From: Microbulbifer donghaiensis
GTDB lineage: Bacteria; Pseudomonadota; Gammaproteobacteria; Pseudomonadales; Cellvibrionaceae
Direction of reading: 5' to 3'
Assembly: GCF_900129095.1 (NCBI RefSeq)
Contig: NZ_FQVA01000007.1
Location: forward strand, 62,001-126,000
DNA: 64,000 bases
The notes beneath the pieces are model-generated. The model was not told the origin of the DNA and ran no database searches. It saw nothing but the letters and a program-made list of their open reading frames with translations. A program made the position numbers and the translations under genes. This document shows, in pieces, positions 44,684 to 53,708 of the stretch (position 1 is its first letter; each line of letters begins with the position of its first letter).

Positions 44684-46129
44684 ATGGGCCAGGAAATAGC
44701 GACCACAGAATTCAGCGATGCAGACGAAAAGGAATTTCTGCGCAGGCTGCGCGCGGAGACCAATATCCTCAATCATTGGTTTAAGCAGGAACGATTTGAG
44801 GTACCGGAAAGCCCGATGTGTGGGCTCGAACTCGAGGGATGGCTGACGGACCTGGATTTTGTGCCAGCGCCGGAGAGCGAGGCCTTTTTGGCGCAGGTAA
44901 ACGATGAGCTGGTGGTACCGGAGATTTCGCGGTTCAACTTTGAGCTGAACAGCGTTCCCGCGCCGATCCGGAAGACGGTGTTCAGCGATCTGCATCGGAG
45001 CCTGTCCTCACTCTGGCAGCGCTGTACCCGGCAAGCGGAGTCCATGGGTCTGCGCGCCATCGCGATAGGATCACTGCCGACCATCCGTGCCAATATGCTC
45101 ACGCTGGAGCATATCTATCCCAACAAACGGTATTTCGCCCTGAACAACCGCGTGATGAAACTGCGGCGCAATCAGCCCACGGTATTGTCTCTGGAGGGCA
45201 AGGAGGTGCTGCGGGTCTCTCACCCGGACATCATGCTCGAGGCGGCGGCGACCTCGGTACAGGTGCATCTGCAGGTGTCCCTTGCCGAGGGCAAGCGGTT
45301 CTTCAACGCCTCTACGATTACCTCGCCGTTCATGGCGGCGGTCGCCGCCAACTCGCCGTTCCTGTATGGCAAGGCGCTTTGGAGTGAGACCCGTATCCCG
45401 ATCTTTGAGCAGGCAGTCAACCTCGGCAGTTTCCGCAATCTGGATGGTTCCGTGGCGAAGCGGGTTTCCCTCGGTAATGGCTATGTGCGCGAATCCCTGT
45501 TGGAGCTATTTCTGGAAAACCTGGATGGTTACCCGGTTTTGCTGCCGGATAACTATGATCGCGCCCCGGATGAACTCAGTCACCTGCGCCTGCACAATGG
45601 CACTATCTGGCGCTGGAACCGCCCGTTGATTGGCATTGGCAGCGACGGTACCCCGCACCTGCGGATTGAACACCGGGTGCCGTCATCCGGGCCTTCTATG
45701 CCCGATGTGGTCGCCAATACTGCGCTATTCCTCGGCCTGGCAACCTACTTCGCGCGAATGCCCGAGGCACCCGAAGACCGGCTGCCGTTTGCCGCGGTGA
45801 AAAGGAATTTCTTCCAGGCCTGTAAGTATGGTCTGAATGCCGAGGTGGAGTGGATTGATGGCAGGCTCTGGAATCTGCAGAGGTTAGTGCTGGATGAATT
45901 GATCGGTCCCGCGGAGGAGGCTTTGGAGTCTCTGGGAGTCGATCCGGAAGATATCTACACCTATGTCACCAGAATTATTCGCCCGCGCGTGATTGGCGGT
46001 CAGAACGGGTCCAACTGGCAGCGAGCCTACATCAATACAAACGGGGCGAATTTCCAGAGGTTGCTGGAAGCCTATTACCAGTACCAGAAACAGGATATTC
46101 CGGTACATGAGTGGAAAAGTGAAGCTTAG
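44684..46129 (+). CDS. GCS2-type carboxylate-amine ligase
   Basis: A 481-residue protein of the glutamate-cysteine ligase superfamily (GCS2/YbdK-like). Early CGLELEGWLTD carries the acidic metal/ATP motif, ISRFNFELNSVPAP a second acidic-rich segment, and LRIEHRVPSSGPSMPDVVAN a late catalytic region. Such enzymes join an amino group to a gamma- or alpha-carboxylate with ATP; the real substrates here are unknown. Its last 23 bases overlap the start of an M14-type hydrolase, implying translational coupling and a common pathway. Confidence 0.82.
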   Translation: MGQEIATTEFSDADEKEFLRRLRAETNILNHWFKQERFEVPESPMCGLELEGWLTDLDFVPAPESEAFLAQVNDELVVPEISRFNFELNSVPAPIRKTVFSDLHRSLSSLWQRCTRQAESMGLRAIAIGSLPTIRANMLTLEHIYPNKRYFALNNRVMKLRRNQPTVLSLEGKEVLRVSHPDIMLEAAATSVQVHLQVSLAEGKRFFNASTITSPFMAAVAANSPFLYGKALWSETRIPIFEQAVNLGSFRNLDGSVAKRVSLGNGYVRESLLELFLENLDGYPVLLPDNYDRAPDELSHLRLHNGTIWRWNRPLIGIGSDGTPHLRIEHRVPSSGPSMPDVVANTALFLGLATYFARMPEAPEDRLPFAAVKRNFFQACKYGLNAEVEWIDGRLWNLQRLVLDELIGPAEEALESLGVDPEDIYTYVTRIIRPRVIGGQNGSNWQRAYINTNGANFQRLLEAYYQYQKQDIPVHEWKSEA

Positions 46130-47120
46130 TTATCTCGAGACGCTGCCTGAAGCTTTCTTCCAAGTCGACCACCCGCGCAACCTTTGGCAACTCTTCGGCG
46201 GACCAACACTGGTTTCGCTCGAAGGGTTTGCTAAAGAACCACTCATGATCAGTACTTTGCTGCACGGTAACGAAACGACGGGCTTCTTCGCTCTGCAGAG
46301 ACTGCTAAAGAAGTACCGCCATAATTTGCCGCGCTCGCTGATAATTTTTTTCGGCAACGTGGCGGCGGCAGCGCAGGGAATCCGGCACCTGCCAGGGCAG
46401 CCGGATTTCAATCGGATCTGGGGCGGGGGCGAGACTCCGGAAGCGCGAATGGCGCGCGAGGTTCTTGGCCATGCCCGCGATCGAGGGGTGATCGCCAATA
46501 TCGATATCCACAATACCACGGGCCGAAACCCTTATTACGCCTGCGTGAATCGAACCTCGGCGGATTTCCTGCGTCTTGCTGATGGCTTCACCGACATCGT
46601 GATTTACTTTACCGAACCGCACGAAGTTAACTCCAACGCCTTTGCCAAAATTTGCCCCTCGGTAACGCTGGAATGTGGGCTGCCGGGATTGCCGGAGGGC
46701 ATAGCGCATCTATTTACCTATCTGGAAAAACTGCTGGTCGCGGGAGTGAACAAGCAGCCGCCATTAGACGATTGCCGCATTTACCATACCGTGGCGCGTT
46801 TGAAGGTACCTTATTACTGCGATTTTGACTTCGATTTCGATGAGAACACGGACAGGGACTTCTCGTTTATTCGCTCGTTCGACCACTTTAACTTCCAATG
46901 TATCACCAAGGGTACGGTAATCGCCTACGCGCGCCCCGGGGGACCACAGCTGGCGGTGCTGGACAACAGTGACAGGCTGGTAACCGAGAAGTATTTTGGA
47001 TTCCGTGACGGCAAGGTGATTGCATTGCAGGATCTTGTTCCGTCCATGTTCACGAAAGACAGGGATGTTGCGCGGGAGGACTCCCTCGGGTACTTGATGG
47101 AGCCCTATAGCGGCAGTTAG
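46107..47120 (+). CDS. M14 / succinylglutamate desuccinylase-aspartoacylase family protein
   Basis: A 337-residue zinc hydrolase-like protein. The first zinc ligands are in TLLHGNETTGFF (His and Glu), the third His in IDIHNTTGRNPYYA, and the catalytic Glu is probably in VTLECGLPGLPEG. This pattern is that of AstE/aspartoacylase-type amidohydrolases. The ATG at 46107 lies inside the end of the GCS2-type gene. Ligase and amidase in one coupled unit suggest formation and trimming of the same amide-linked compound (inference). Confidence 0.82.
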   Translation: MSGKVKLSYLETLPEAFFQVDHPRNLWQLFGGPTLVSLEGFAKEPLMISTLLHGNETTGFFALQRLLKKYRHNLPRSLIIFFGNVAAAAQGIRHLPGQPDFNRIWGGGETPEARMAREVLGHARDRGVIANIDIHNTTGRNPYYACVNRTSADFLRLADGFTDIVIYFTEPHEVNSNAFAKICPSVTLECGLPGLPEGIAHLFTYLEKLLVAGVNKQPPLDDCRIYHTVARLKVPYYCDFDFDFDENTDRDFSFIRSFDHFNFQCITKGTVIAYARPGGPQLAVLDNSDRLVTEKYFGFRDGKVIALQDLVPSMFTKDRDVAREDSLGYLMEPYSGS

Positions 47121-47173
47121 GTGAGAATTGCTCAGCTGCGAGCATCGTAAATTAGCGCGTAGCTATGCAAAGG

Positions 47174-47197
47174 CCGGAGCCGGTTGTCCGGCTCCGG
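47174..47197. terminator. Hairpin between convergent genes
   Basis: CCGGAGCCGG-ttgt-CCGGCTCCGG, a perfect 10-bp stem between the M14-type gene and the RND pump. No T-run on either side. Confidence 0.5.
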
Positions 47198-47204
47198 TCA
47201 CCAG

Positions 47205-50200
47205 TCAACTGTTGGCTGAGGCTTTCGCGGTTAGCGCCACCATCCTGCTTTTTACGGACTCTTTAGCTCGTGTAGCGCCTGCACTGATATCCAGCCCGAT
47301 CGTGTAGAGCGCCGGCACCAGCAGCAGTGTGACAAAGAAGGCCACAAATACGCCGAACGCCAAAGCCACCACGATGGGCTGCAGGAAGGCGGCTTGAATG
47401 CTGCGTTCCATCATCATCGGCAGCAGGCCGACAATGGTGGTGACCGTGGTCAGCAGGATAGGGCGGAAACGGGCTACGCCGGCTTCCACGATCGCTTTCA
47501 TGGGATCCATGCCCTGGTCGCGCAGGCGGTTGCTGTGGTCCATCAGCACCAGGTTATCGTTGACCACCACGCCCGCGGCCGCGGCGATGCCGAAGTAGCT
47601 GAAGATGGCCATGGTCATGCCCATCACCCCGTGGCCGAAGATGGCGCCCACGAACGCAAACGGAATGGCGATCAGGATCAGTATCGGCTGGAAGTAGCTG
47701 CGGAAAGCCACCGCCAGCAGGCTGTACATGGCGAAGAACGCCATGGTGTAGAGCCCCAGCACTTCCTGGATAAAGCGCTTCTCGCCCTCGGCCTGGCCCA
47801 CGGCACCACGAACGATACCCGGGTAGCGCTTTTCCCACTCGGGGAAAAAGTTTTCGTTCAGGTCGTCCATGATGTCACCGCGCACATCGTCCTTCAGGTC
47901 CGCCATCACGCGTGCTGCGCGATTGCCGTTCCAGCGCTGGATACGCTTGATGCCCGGCGCGTATTCGAGATCCGCTACCGCCAGCAGCGGGACTTCGCGG
48001 CCGTCGGCAGTGCGCACGTGGAAGTCCTTCAGGCTCTCGATGGAGCGGCGCGAGGCCAGCGGGTAGCGCACCATCACCTTGACGTCCTGTCCGGCGCGGG
48101 GCAGCCGCTGGACCTCTTCACCGAAATAGGCCTGGCGCACCTGGCGATTGACCTCCGCCAGCGTCAGCCCGAGTTTCGCCGCGCCCGGTTTGAGGTCGAT
48201 GCGAATCTCCTCGGAGGCACCTTCGAGGTTGTTGCGCACGTCGTACAGGCTTCCGTAAGTGCGCAGCTGGGTTTCCAGCTCCGCGGTAGCGCTGCGCAGC
48301 ACATCGAGGTCCGGGTGGCGGATGGAAAGCTCGAAGCCGGGGCCATTATCGTTGAGCGAGTACTGCACCGAAACTTCCTTCGCGTCCGGTACATCACCGA
48401 GCAGCTCCCGCAGGCGCAAGGCTGCATCCTTGGCCGACATGTCGCGCATTTCCGGCGGCGCCAGCTGCACGATGGCGATCACGCTGTCACGCCGGGAGCG
48501 TGTATACCAGTTCTCGATCAGCACGCCCTGGCCTTCGGTGCGCTGGTTGACTTCTTCTTCCAGGCGCTTCTCTGCATCCTGCAATTGCGCCAGCACTTCC
48601 AATGCGCGGCTGTAGGGGGCGCCCTCGGGCATGACGACATTGACGACGATCTGGTCGGACTCGATGTCCGGCATAAAGCTTTTCTTGACCCAGCCACTGC
48701 CAAACATGCCGAAACCGATCATCAATACCGCGATAAAGATACTCAGCGTCAGGTAGCGGCGATCGACGGCCCACTGGCCGATGCGGCGGTAGTGATTCTG
48801 GGCAAAGTGAACGATGCTGTCGGCAATGCGTTTTTGCACGCGCCCGAATCGGCCGAGCTCGGTGCGCGGCTTCAGGTTGCGGAGGTGCGCCGGCAGGATA
48901 AACAGGGATTCGACCAGGGAAAACAGCAGGGCGAGAATCACCACCCAGGTGATGTGCCGGGTGAACTCGCTGGTGGAACCGCTGATAAAAATCCACGGCA
49001 AGAAGGCCAAAACTGTCGTTACGACGGCGAAGATTACCGGCTTGGCTACCAGCTGTGTGCCGAGGACTGCCGCATTCAGGCGCCCACTGCGATCGCTTGC
49101 GTGCTCTGGGCTGTGGGACTCACTGTGGATGCTCTCGCCGACCACAATGGCATCGTCCACGACGATCCCCAGCACCAGCAGGAAGGCGAAAGTGGACAGC
49201 ATGTTCAGGGACACGCCGACGCTGGGTAGCAACACGAAGGCGCCGGCGTAGGCGGTGGCGATGCCGATGGCCACCCAGAAGGCCACTTTCGGCCGCAGGC
49301 TGAATACCAGCACCAGCAGTACCAGCATCAGCCCCTGGAAGGCAGAGCTGCCGATGGTTTCCATGCGGCCTTTGAAGTCTTCGGCATTGTCGGTCCACAG
49401 CGTGAGCCTGGCGCCCGCCGGCAGTGTCTCGCTGCGCTCGGCGATCCACTTGCGGATCGAGTCCGAGGCGGTGACGATGTCCATGGTCTCGGTGGTCATC
49501 ACCTGCAGCAGCACCGCCGGCTCGCCGTTCAGGGTCGCGAGGATTTCGTTGTCCTCGAAGCCGTCCACCACGTTGGCAACATCGCCGACGCGAATGGTGC
49601 CGCCGTCCGCCGTCTGCCGCACGATGATATTGGCAAATTCCTGCTCGGTATCGGCCTGGTTGCGCACCTTGAGCTGGTAGGTGCCCACCTCGGTGCGCAC
49701 GGTGCCGGCGGATTGATTGAGGGAGTTAGCGCGAATGGCGTCGGCCAGTTCCTGGAAGGTCATGCCATAACGGCGCAGTGCCATTTCGCTGACCTCGATG
49801 GAAACCTCTTCCATGCGCGTGCCGAACAGCTCCACTACGGAGATTGCCGGCAGGGTGGCGGCCTCGCGCCGCAGCTGTTCCGCCAGCCGCTTCAGTTCGC
49901 GCTCACTTAGGTCGCCGTGTACCGCCACGCGGATAAACTCGTTGCGGTTCACCCACTGGTGTACCTGTGGTGGTTCGATGTCGCGCGGGAAAGACGAGAT
50001 ACCGTCGACGCGGATCTTGATGTCGTTCATAAAGCGGGAGAAGTCGACGTTGGACTCCGCCAGGATATAGATCTCGCCCTGGCCCTCGGAGGAGGTCGAG
50101 CGCACCCATTCGATATTGTCCAGGTCGCTGACCGCCTCCTCGATACGGGCGACGATCTGCTCTTCCACCTCCTGCGGCGCGGCGCCCGGCCAGGAAACCC

Positions 50201-50345
50201 GGATCTCCAGGCCCGGGAAACGCACCTGCGGATCCATTTCCCGTTCCATGCTGGCGAAGCCGATGATGCCGGCAACGAAAATACCCACCATCGCCAGGTT
50301 GGCGGCAACACTGTTGCGCGCCCACCATTCAATCAACTTGTTCAT
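47205..50345 (-). CDS. RND efflux pump inner membrane permease
   Basis: A 1046-residue proton-driven exporter of the HAE1/AcrB superfamily. It has the first helix followed by a large periplasmic loop, a duplicated 12-helix plan, and the helix-4 proton-relay pair in LGIVVDDAIVVGES. A second large loop follows PSIHE-like residues near 560-870. It belongs to the MdtB/MdtC- or SwrC-like branch, judged by sequence impression only. The adaptor gene lies 12 bp upstream on the same strand; no outer membrane channel gene is nearby. Substrates could be drugs, detergents or lipids. Confidence 0.95.
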   Translation of the reverse strand: MNKLIEWWARNSVAANLAMVGIFVAGIIGFASMEREMDPQVRFPGLEIRVSWPGAAPQEVEEQIVARIEEAVSDLDNIEWVRSTSSEGQGEIYILAESNVDFSRFMNDIKIRVDGISSFPRDIEPPQVHQWVNRNEFIRVAVHGDLSERELKRLAEQLRREAATLPAISVVELFGTRMEEVSIEVSEMALRRYGMTFQELADAIRANSLNQSAGTVRTEVGTYQLKVRNQADTEQEFANIIVRQTADGGTIRVGDVANVVDGFEDNEILATLNGEPAVLLQVMTTETMDIVTASDSIRKWIAERSETLPAGARLTLWTDNAEDFKGRMETIGSSAFQGLMLVLLVLVFSLRPKVAFWVAIGIATAYAGAFVLLPSVGVSLNMLSTFAFLLVLGIVVDDAIVVGESIHSESHSPEHASDRSGRLNAAVLGTQLVAKPVIFAVVTTVLAFLPWIFISGSTSEFTRHITWVVILALLFSLVESLFILPAHLRNLKPRTELGRFGRVQKRIADSIVHFAQNHYRRIGQWAVDRRYLTLSIFIAVLMIGFGMFGSGWVKKSFMPDIESDQIVVNVVMPEGAPYSRALEVLAQLQDAEKRLEEEVNQRTEGQGVLIENWYTRSRRDSVIAIVQLAPPEMRDMSAKDAALRLRELLGDVPDAKEVSVQYSLNDNGPGFELSIRHPDLDVLRSATAELETQLRTYGSLYDVRNNLEGASEEIRIDLKPGAAKLGLTLAEVNRQVRQAYFGEEVQRLPRAGQDVKVMVRYPLASRRSIESLKDFHVRTADGREVPLLAVADLEYAPGIKRIQRWNGNRAARVMADLKDDVRGDIMDDLNENFFPEWEKRYPGIVRGAVGQAEGEKRFIQEVLGLYTMAFFAMYSLLAVAFRSYFQPILILIAIPFAFVGAIFGHGVMGMTMAIFSYFGIAAAAGVVVNDNLVLMDHSNRLRDQGMDPMKAIVEAGVARFRPILLTTVTTIVGLLPMMMERSIQAAFLQPIVVALAFGVFVAFFVTLLLVPALYTIGLDISAGATRAKESVKSRMVALTAKASANS

Positions 50346-50357
50346 AGATGCGCTCCG

Positions 50358-51542
50358 TTACTTCCGTGCCAGCTGGGTGACGGGTTGAACTTCCATGCCG
50401 TCTACCGCGTTGGCGATGGTGGAGGTCACCACCCGTTCGCCATCCGCGATGCCGGAGGCGACGACCACACGGTTTTCGGAGGTGGACAGCACTTCCACGG
50501 TGCGGATATTCAGGCGATTGTTCTCATCGATCACATACACCTTGTCGGCATTGCGCAGCGCCTCCCGCGGCAGTACCAGCGCCTGGTGCGCCTGCACGCC
50601 TTCTGCCTCGGCGCTGACAAACAGGCCGACGGCGAGTGGCTGGCCGCTGCTGGCGCCCTTGCCGTAGGGATCCTCTACTTCAGCCACCGCATAGATCAGC
50701 CGGGTTTGCTGGTCCACCGCCGCCTGGGTGCGCACGATGCGGCCCCACCACTGGTGCTGTTCGCGCCCGACCTGGGCGGACAGCGTTACCTGTGGCCCGG
50801 GGCGTTCGCTCGTGGCGACGAAGCCCATCGGCAGGTCGAGCTCCAGTAATTGCGAGTCGGTCAGCGGCAAGCGAACTTCGACGCGATCTGTGGCAAATAC
50901 ACGGCCCAGCGCAGCGCTGGCGGTCACATACTGGCCCACGCCCACCTGTCGGTTGATCACGCGCCCGCGGAAGGGCAACTTTATCTGTGTCCGCGCCAGG
51001 TTGAGCTTGGCATCGGCGAGTTCCGCCTTGGCAGAGCGCAGCTTGGCTTCGGCCTCTTCGACCTGGGGCTGGTTGACCTGCAGTGGCGTCGGCTCTCTGT
51101 TCGGGTTGATGGAGAGCCACTGCTGGCGCTTGATGGTTGCCGCCGCCTTCGCCTGCAGCAACAGGACTTCGGCCTGGGCCACGCCGGCTTCCGCCTGGGC
51201 CACAGCCAGCCGGTAGTCGGCGTCATCCAGTTGAATCAGTGTCTCGTCGGCCTCGAAGCCGGCACCTTCGGCGAAGCTGTCGGAGATTGCGACAATGCGA
51301 CCGGCGACCTGGGGGGTGAGATCTATTTCGGTGTGAGGGCGAACTTCACCCTGGGTCGCCACCGCGAGGTGCACCGCCTGTTCCCGGGCCTCGGCGTACA
51401 TCAGCGATACCAGGCGCTGTTCCTCTTCCTTCTTCTCTGGCGCCGGCTTGGTGGCGGCCATCAGTTGTACAACCCCAAAACCCACTGCGAGTACCACAAC
51501 CGGCGCCGCAGCTTTCAAATATTTGTTTTTCATTTGTCTCAT
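50358..51542 (-). CDS. RND efflux periplasmic adaptor (membrane fusion protein)
   Basis: A 394-residue HlyD/AcrA-type adaptor. After a hydrophobic N-terminal anchor (about residues 10-28), it shows the lipoyl half-motif HTEIDLTPQVAGRIVAI, a helical hairpin rich in Ala/Gln/Glu (about 105-195), the second half-motif LPFRGRVINRQVGVGQYV, and a beta-barrel. ATG 51542 or ATG 51533 may be the start. It is transcribed first, 12 bp before the permease gene. Confidence 0.93.
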   Translation of the reverse strand: MRQMKNKYLKAAAPVVVLAVGFGVVQLMAATKPAPEKKEEEQRLVSLMYAEAREQAVHLAVATQGEVRPHTEIDLTPQVAGRIVAISDSFAEGAGFEADETLIQLDDADYRLAVAQAEAGVAQAEVLLLQAKAAATIKRQQWLSINPNREPTPLQVNQPQVEEAEAKLRSAKAELADAKLNLARTQIKLPFRGRVINRQVGVGQYVTASAALGRVFATDRVEVRLPLTDSQLLELDLPMGFVATSERPGPQVTLSAQVGREQHQWWGRIVRTQAAVDQQTRLIYAVAEVEDPYGKGASSGQPLAVGLFVSAEAEGVQAHQALVLPREALRNADKVYVIDENNRLNIRTVEVLSTSENRVVVASGIADGERVVTSTIANAVDGMEVQPVTQLARK

Positions 51543-52255
51543 CTTGCCTGGATTACAAAATTCGCCAAGGGCGGCCGTTCTTACGGCTTGGGTCCCATCA
51601 AATCACGAACTCCCAACAGTTGACCACGGAGCGGAAGCCGGACTGAGTCGGATCAGCGGTGAATGCCCGTTGCCACTGATTCTATTGACCGCCCGAGGAT
51701 CGGATTTGGATGCGGGGGTAAAAAAAATTATCGAGCGCGGGAAAAATTGAGCTGTGAAGATGAATTGGGTGCCTGGAGTGAGCGGGGATGATTAAGGTAT
51801 TCAAGGCCTTTGCTTGAGCCGCTGATGTAAGTCACCTGCAGAAGGGCGCACTGGGAAGAGCAGGTAGGGCGGGTCAGACAGGTAAGTCTTGGTCTGCTTA
51901 GCGCTGGGAGACCAAAGCAGATCGGTAGAAATTGGGTTGTTTCGGCCGAATTTTGAACAGGTTGGGCACTGTAGAAGTTCAAAATGTGAGATTTGTCAAA
52001 AAAAAATTGCGAAGTTAAGCAATGGCGTTAATATAAACCCTTGCGTTGCAGGGAAGCATCGCAAAGCGCCAGTGCGTGAAGGGGGCAGGGCAATGATTGC
52101 CTGAGATCGCCCCGGAACTGTTTTTTCAGTTGTTGTGGTTTGACAAGTCGTCTGCCGCAGCCCAAGCGCTGGATAAAGGTGTTCGACTACCGCCAGAGAG
52201 TAAATGCAACTCTGGAGAGCTGTCCGCCAACGCTAATATCAAGGAGTGATTTTCG
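51543..52255. other. 713-bp intergenic region between RND adaptor and pilin operon
   Basis: No gene is recognised on either strand. It drops in GC around 51950-52040, with a run of A residues and a possible promoter (TTGCGA at 52007, TATAAA at 52032, 19-bp spacer, weak). AAGGAG at 52241-52246 serves the FimT start. Its length suggests regulated expression of the divergent units. Confidence 0.45.
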
Positions 52256-52921
52256 GTGCGCCCCCATAATATCAATAAAGCAGTCGACCCAGGCTTTACC
52301 CTCTTGGAAGTGATGATCACGATTGTGATCGCTTCCATCTTATTAACCCTCGGTGTTCCAAGTCTCAGGAACCTCTTCGATGCACTGGAGCTGAAGGGCG
52401 CCAGTGAGCAAGTCTATTCCCACCTACAACGAGCACGCTCCGAAGCAATCAGCCGTAAATTGGAAGTCGGGGTCAATTTTTCTGCCGATGGGTCCTCCAC
52501 CTGGTCCTATGGTCTCAGCGACACCAATACCGGCACCTGCGACACGGCCGAAACAGATGCTTCGCAGAATGACGCCTGCACCCTGGTTGTCGACGATGGT
52601 GATGGCACTGTGCACGGCATTGATGGTGCTGTTGATACAGCGGATAAAGTTCTCATGCGTTTCACCGATGCCGATCACGATGACATCGACATGACGCTTT
52701 CCGAATTCACCAATGCGAACAGAATTGTCTTCGAACCTATTCGCGGCACGGCGATGGAAAACTCCGGAAACGTCAGCACCGGCCAAATCCTGTTGCAGTC
52801 AAACGGTGGCCGGCAGTTACTGATCAAGGTTGGCCTATTGGGGCAAGTCAGAATCTGCTCGCCCGATGGGAGTGTAAACGGTTATAGGGACGGGGCTCCG
52901 TCCGACGACGGAGACTGCTGA
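52256..52921 (+). CDS. fimT: GspH/FimT family type IV minor pilin
   Basis: A 221-residue prepilin. The type III leader ends at GFTLLEVMITIVIAS (cleavage after Gly, Glu at mature +5), followed by one long hydrophobic helix and a GspH/FimT-like head with acidic, calcium-like loops (DDGDGTVHGIDG). It would be cleaved by PilD and join the priming complex of type IV pili. GTG start at 52256 with AAGGAG nine bases upstream. First gene of a five-gene pilin run. Confidence 0.88.
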   Translation: MRPHNINKAVDPGFTLLEVMITIVIASILLTLGVPSLRNLFDALELKGASEQVYSHLQRARSEAISRKLEVGVNFSADGSSTWSYGLSDTNTGTCDTAETDASQNDACTLVVDDGDGTVHGIDGAVDTADKVLMRFTDADHDDIDMTLSEFTNANRIVFEPIRGTAMENSGNVSTGQILLQSNGGRQLLIKVGLLGQVRICSPDGSVNGYRDGAPSDDGDC

Positions 52922-52922
52922 T

Positions 52923-53708
52923 ATGAGACTTGAACAACAGCGTGGATTTACCCTGGTTGAACTGCTGATATCCCTGACTATTGGGCTTGTCGTTCTTGGA
53001 GCTGCCTCTTCCGTTTATGTGACAACGGTTATCAATAGCGGCGCTTCTATTTCTGCCAGTCGCCTGAACCAGGAAATGACAACGCTAATGAGCGTGATGG
53101 TGCAGGATGTCCGTCGCGCGGGCTATTGGCGGGATGCTGCATCAGATCCGACACAGAATCCGTTTAATACGGTGGATGTTACCGCCCTGAGCGTTAGACC
53201 TTCCGTAGCTGATCCAAATGGCATCAGCACTTCCGGTGAATGCATCCTCTACGCATATGATTCGAACAATAATGGCACATTGGATGATGGGAATATCTTC
53301 GGCTTCAGGCTGAATAACGGTGTTGTGCAAATTCGCCTGCGCAGCTCGGCCACTAATGCCCGACATGATTACTGTAACAATACAGGCGATGTCTGGGAGG
53401 ATGTTACGGACGGAAATCTGATCAGAATCACCAATCTGACATTCGATACCGATGATGCTACTGCTCCCTCTACCTGTCTGAATATTCGCGAGCCAGACGG
53501 TCTGGACAACGGCGGAGATAGCGGTGTCGATGATGACAGGGAATATGATTGTTACGATTCAGTGCCAACAGCTGCCAGTGGTGATATCACGGTGGAAACG
53601 CGCCAGATCGCAATCGCTGTTACGGGAGAGTTAGTCAATGACTCCGATGTAAGGATGTCTGTTAGTCAGACGGTCAGAGTCAGGAACGATCTGGTGAGGA
53701 AACGGTGA
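52923..53708 (+). CDS. pilW: PilW-like type IV pilus assembly minor pilin
   Basis: A 261-residue prepilin with processing site RGFTLVELLISLTIG and a PilW-type head containing QDVRRAGYW, a feature of this family. Several acidic loops (SNNNGTLDDGN, GGDSGVDDDREYD) look suited to calcium. It begins one base after fimT and overlaps pilX (ATG at 53708), so the genes are coupled. Needed for priming pilus assembly in related bacteria. Confidence 0.88.
   Translation: MRLEQQRGFTLVELLISLTIGLVVLGAASSVYVTTVINSGASISASRLNQEMTTLMSVMVQDVRRAGYWRDAASDPTQNPFNTVDVTALSVRPSVADPNGISTSGECILYAYDSNNNGTLDDGNIFGFRLNNGVVQIRLRSSATNARHDYCNNTGDVWEDVTDGNLIRITNLTFDTDDATAPSTCLNIREPDGLDNGGDSGVDDDREYDCYDSVPTAASGDITVETRQIAIAVTGELVNDSDVRMSVSQTVRVRNDLVRKR

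Noticed and set aside
47394-49229. A 611-codon plus-strand frame opposite the RND permease
   Set aside because: It is His/Gln/Asp-rich shadow sequence; the pump on the minus strand is complete.
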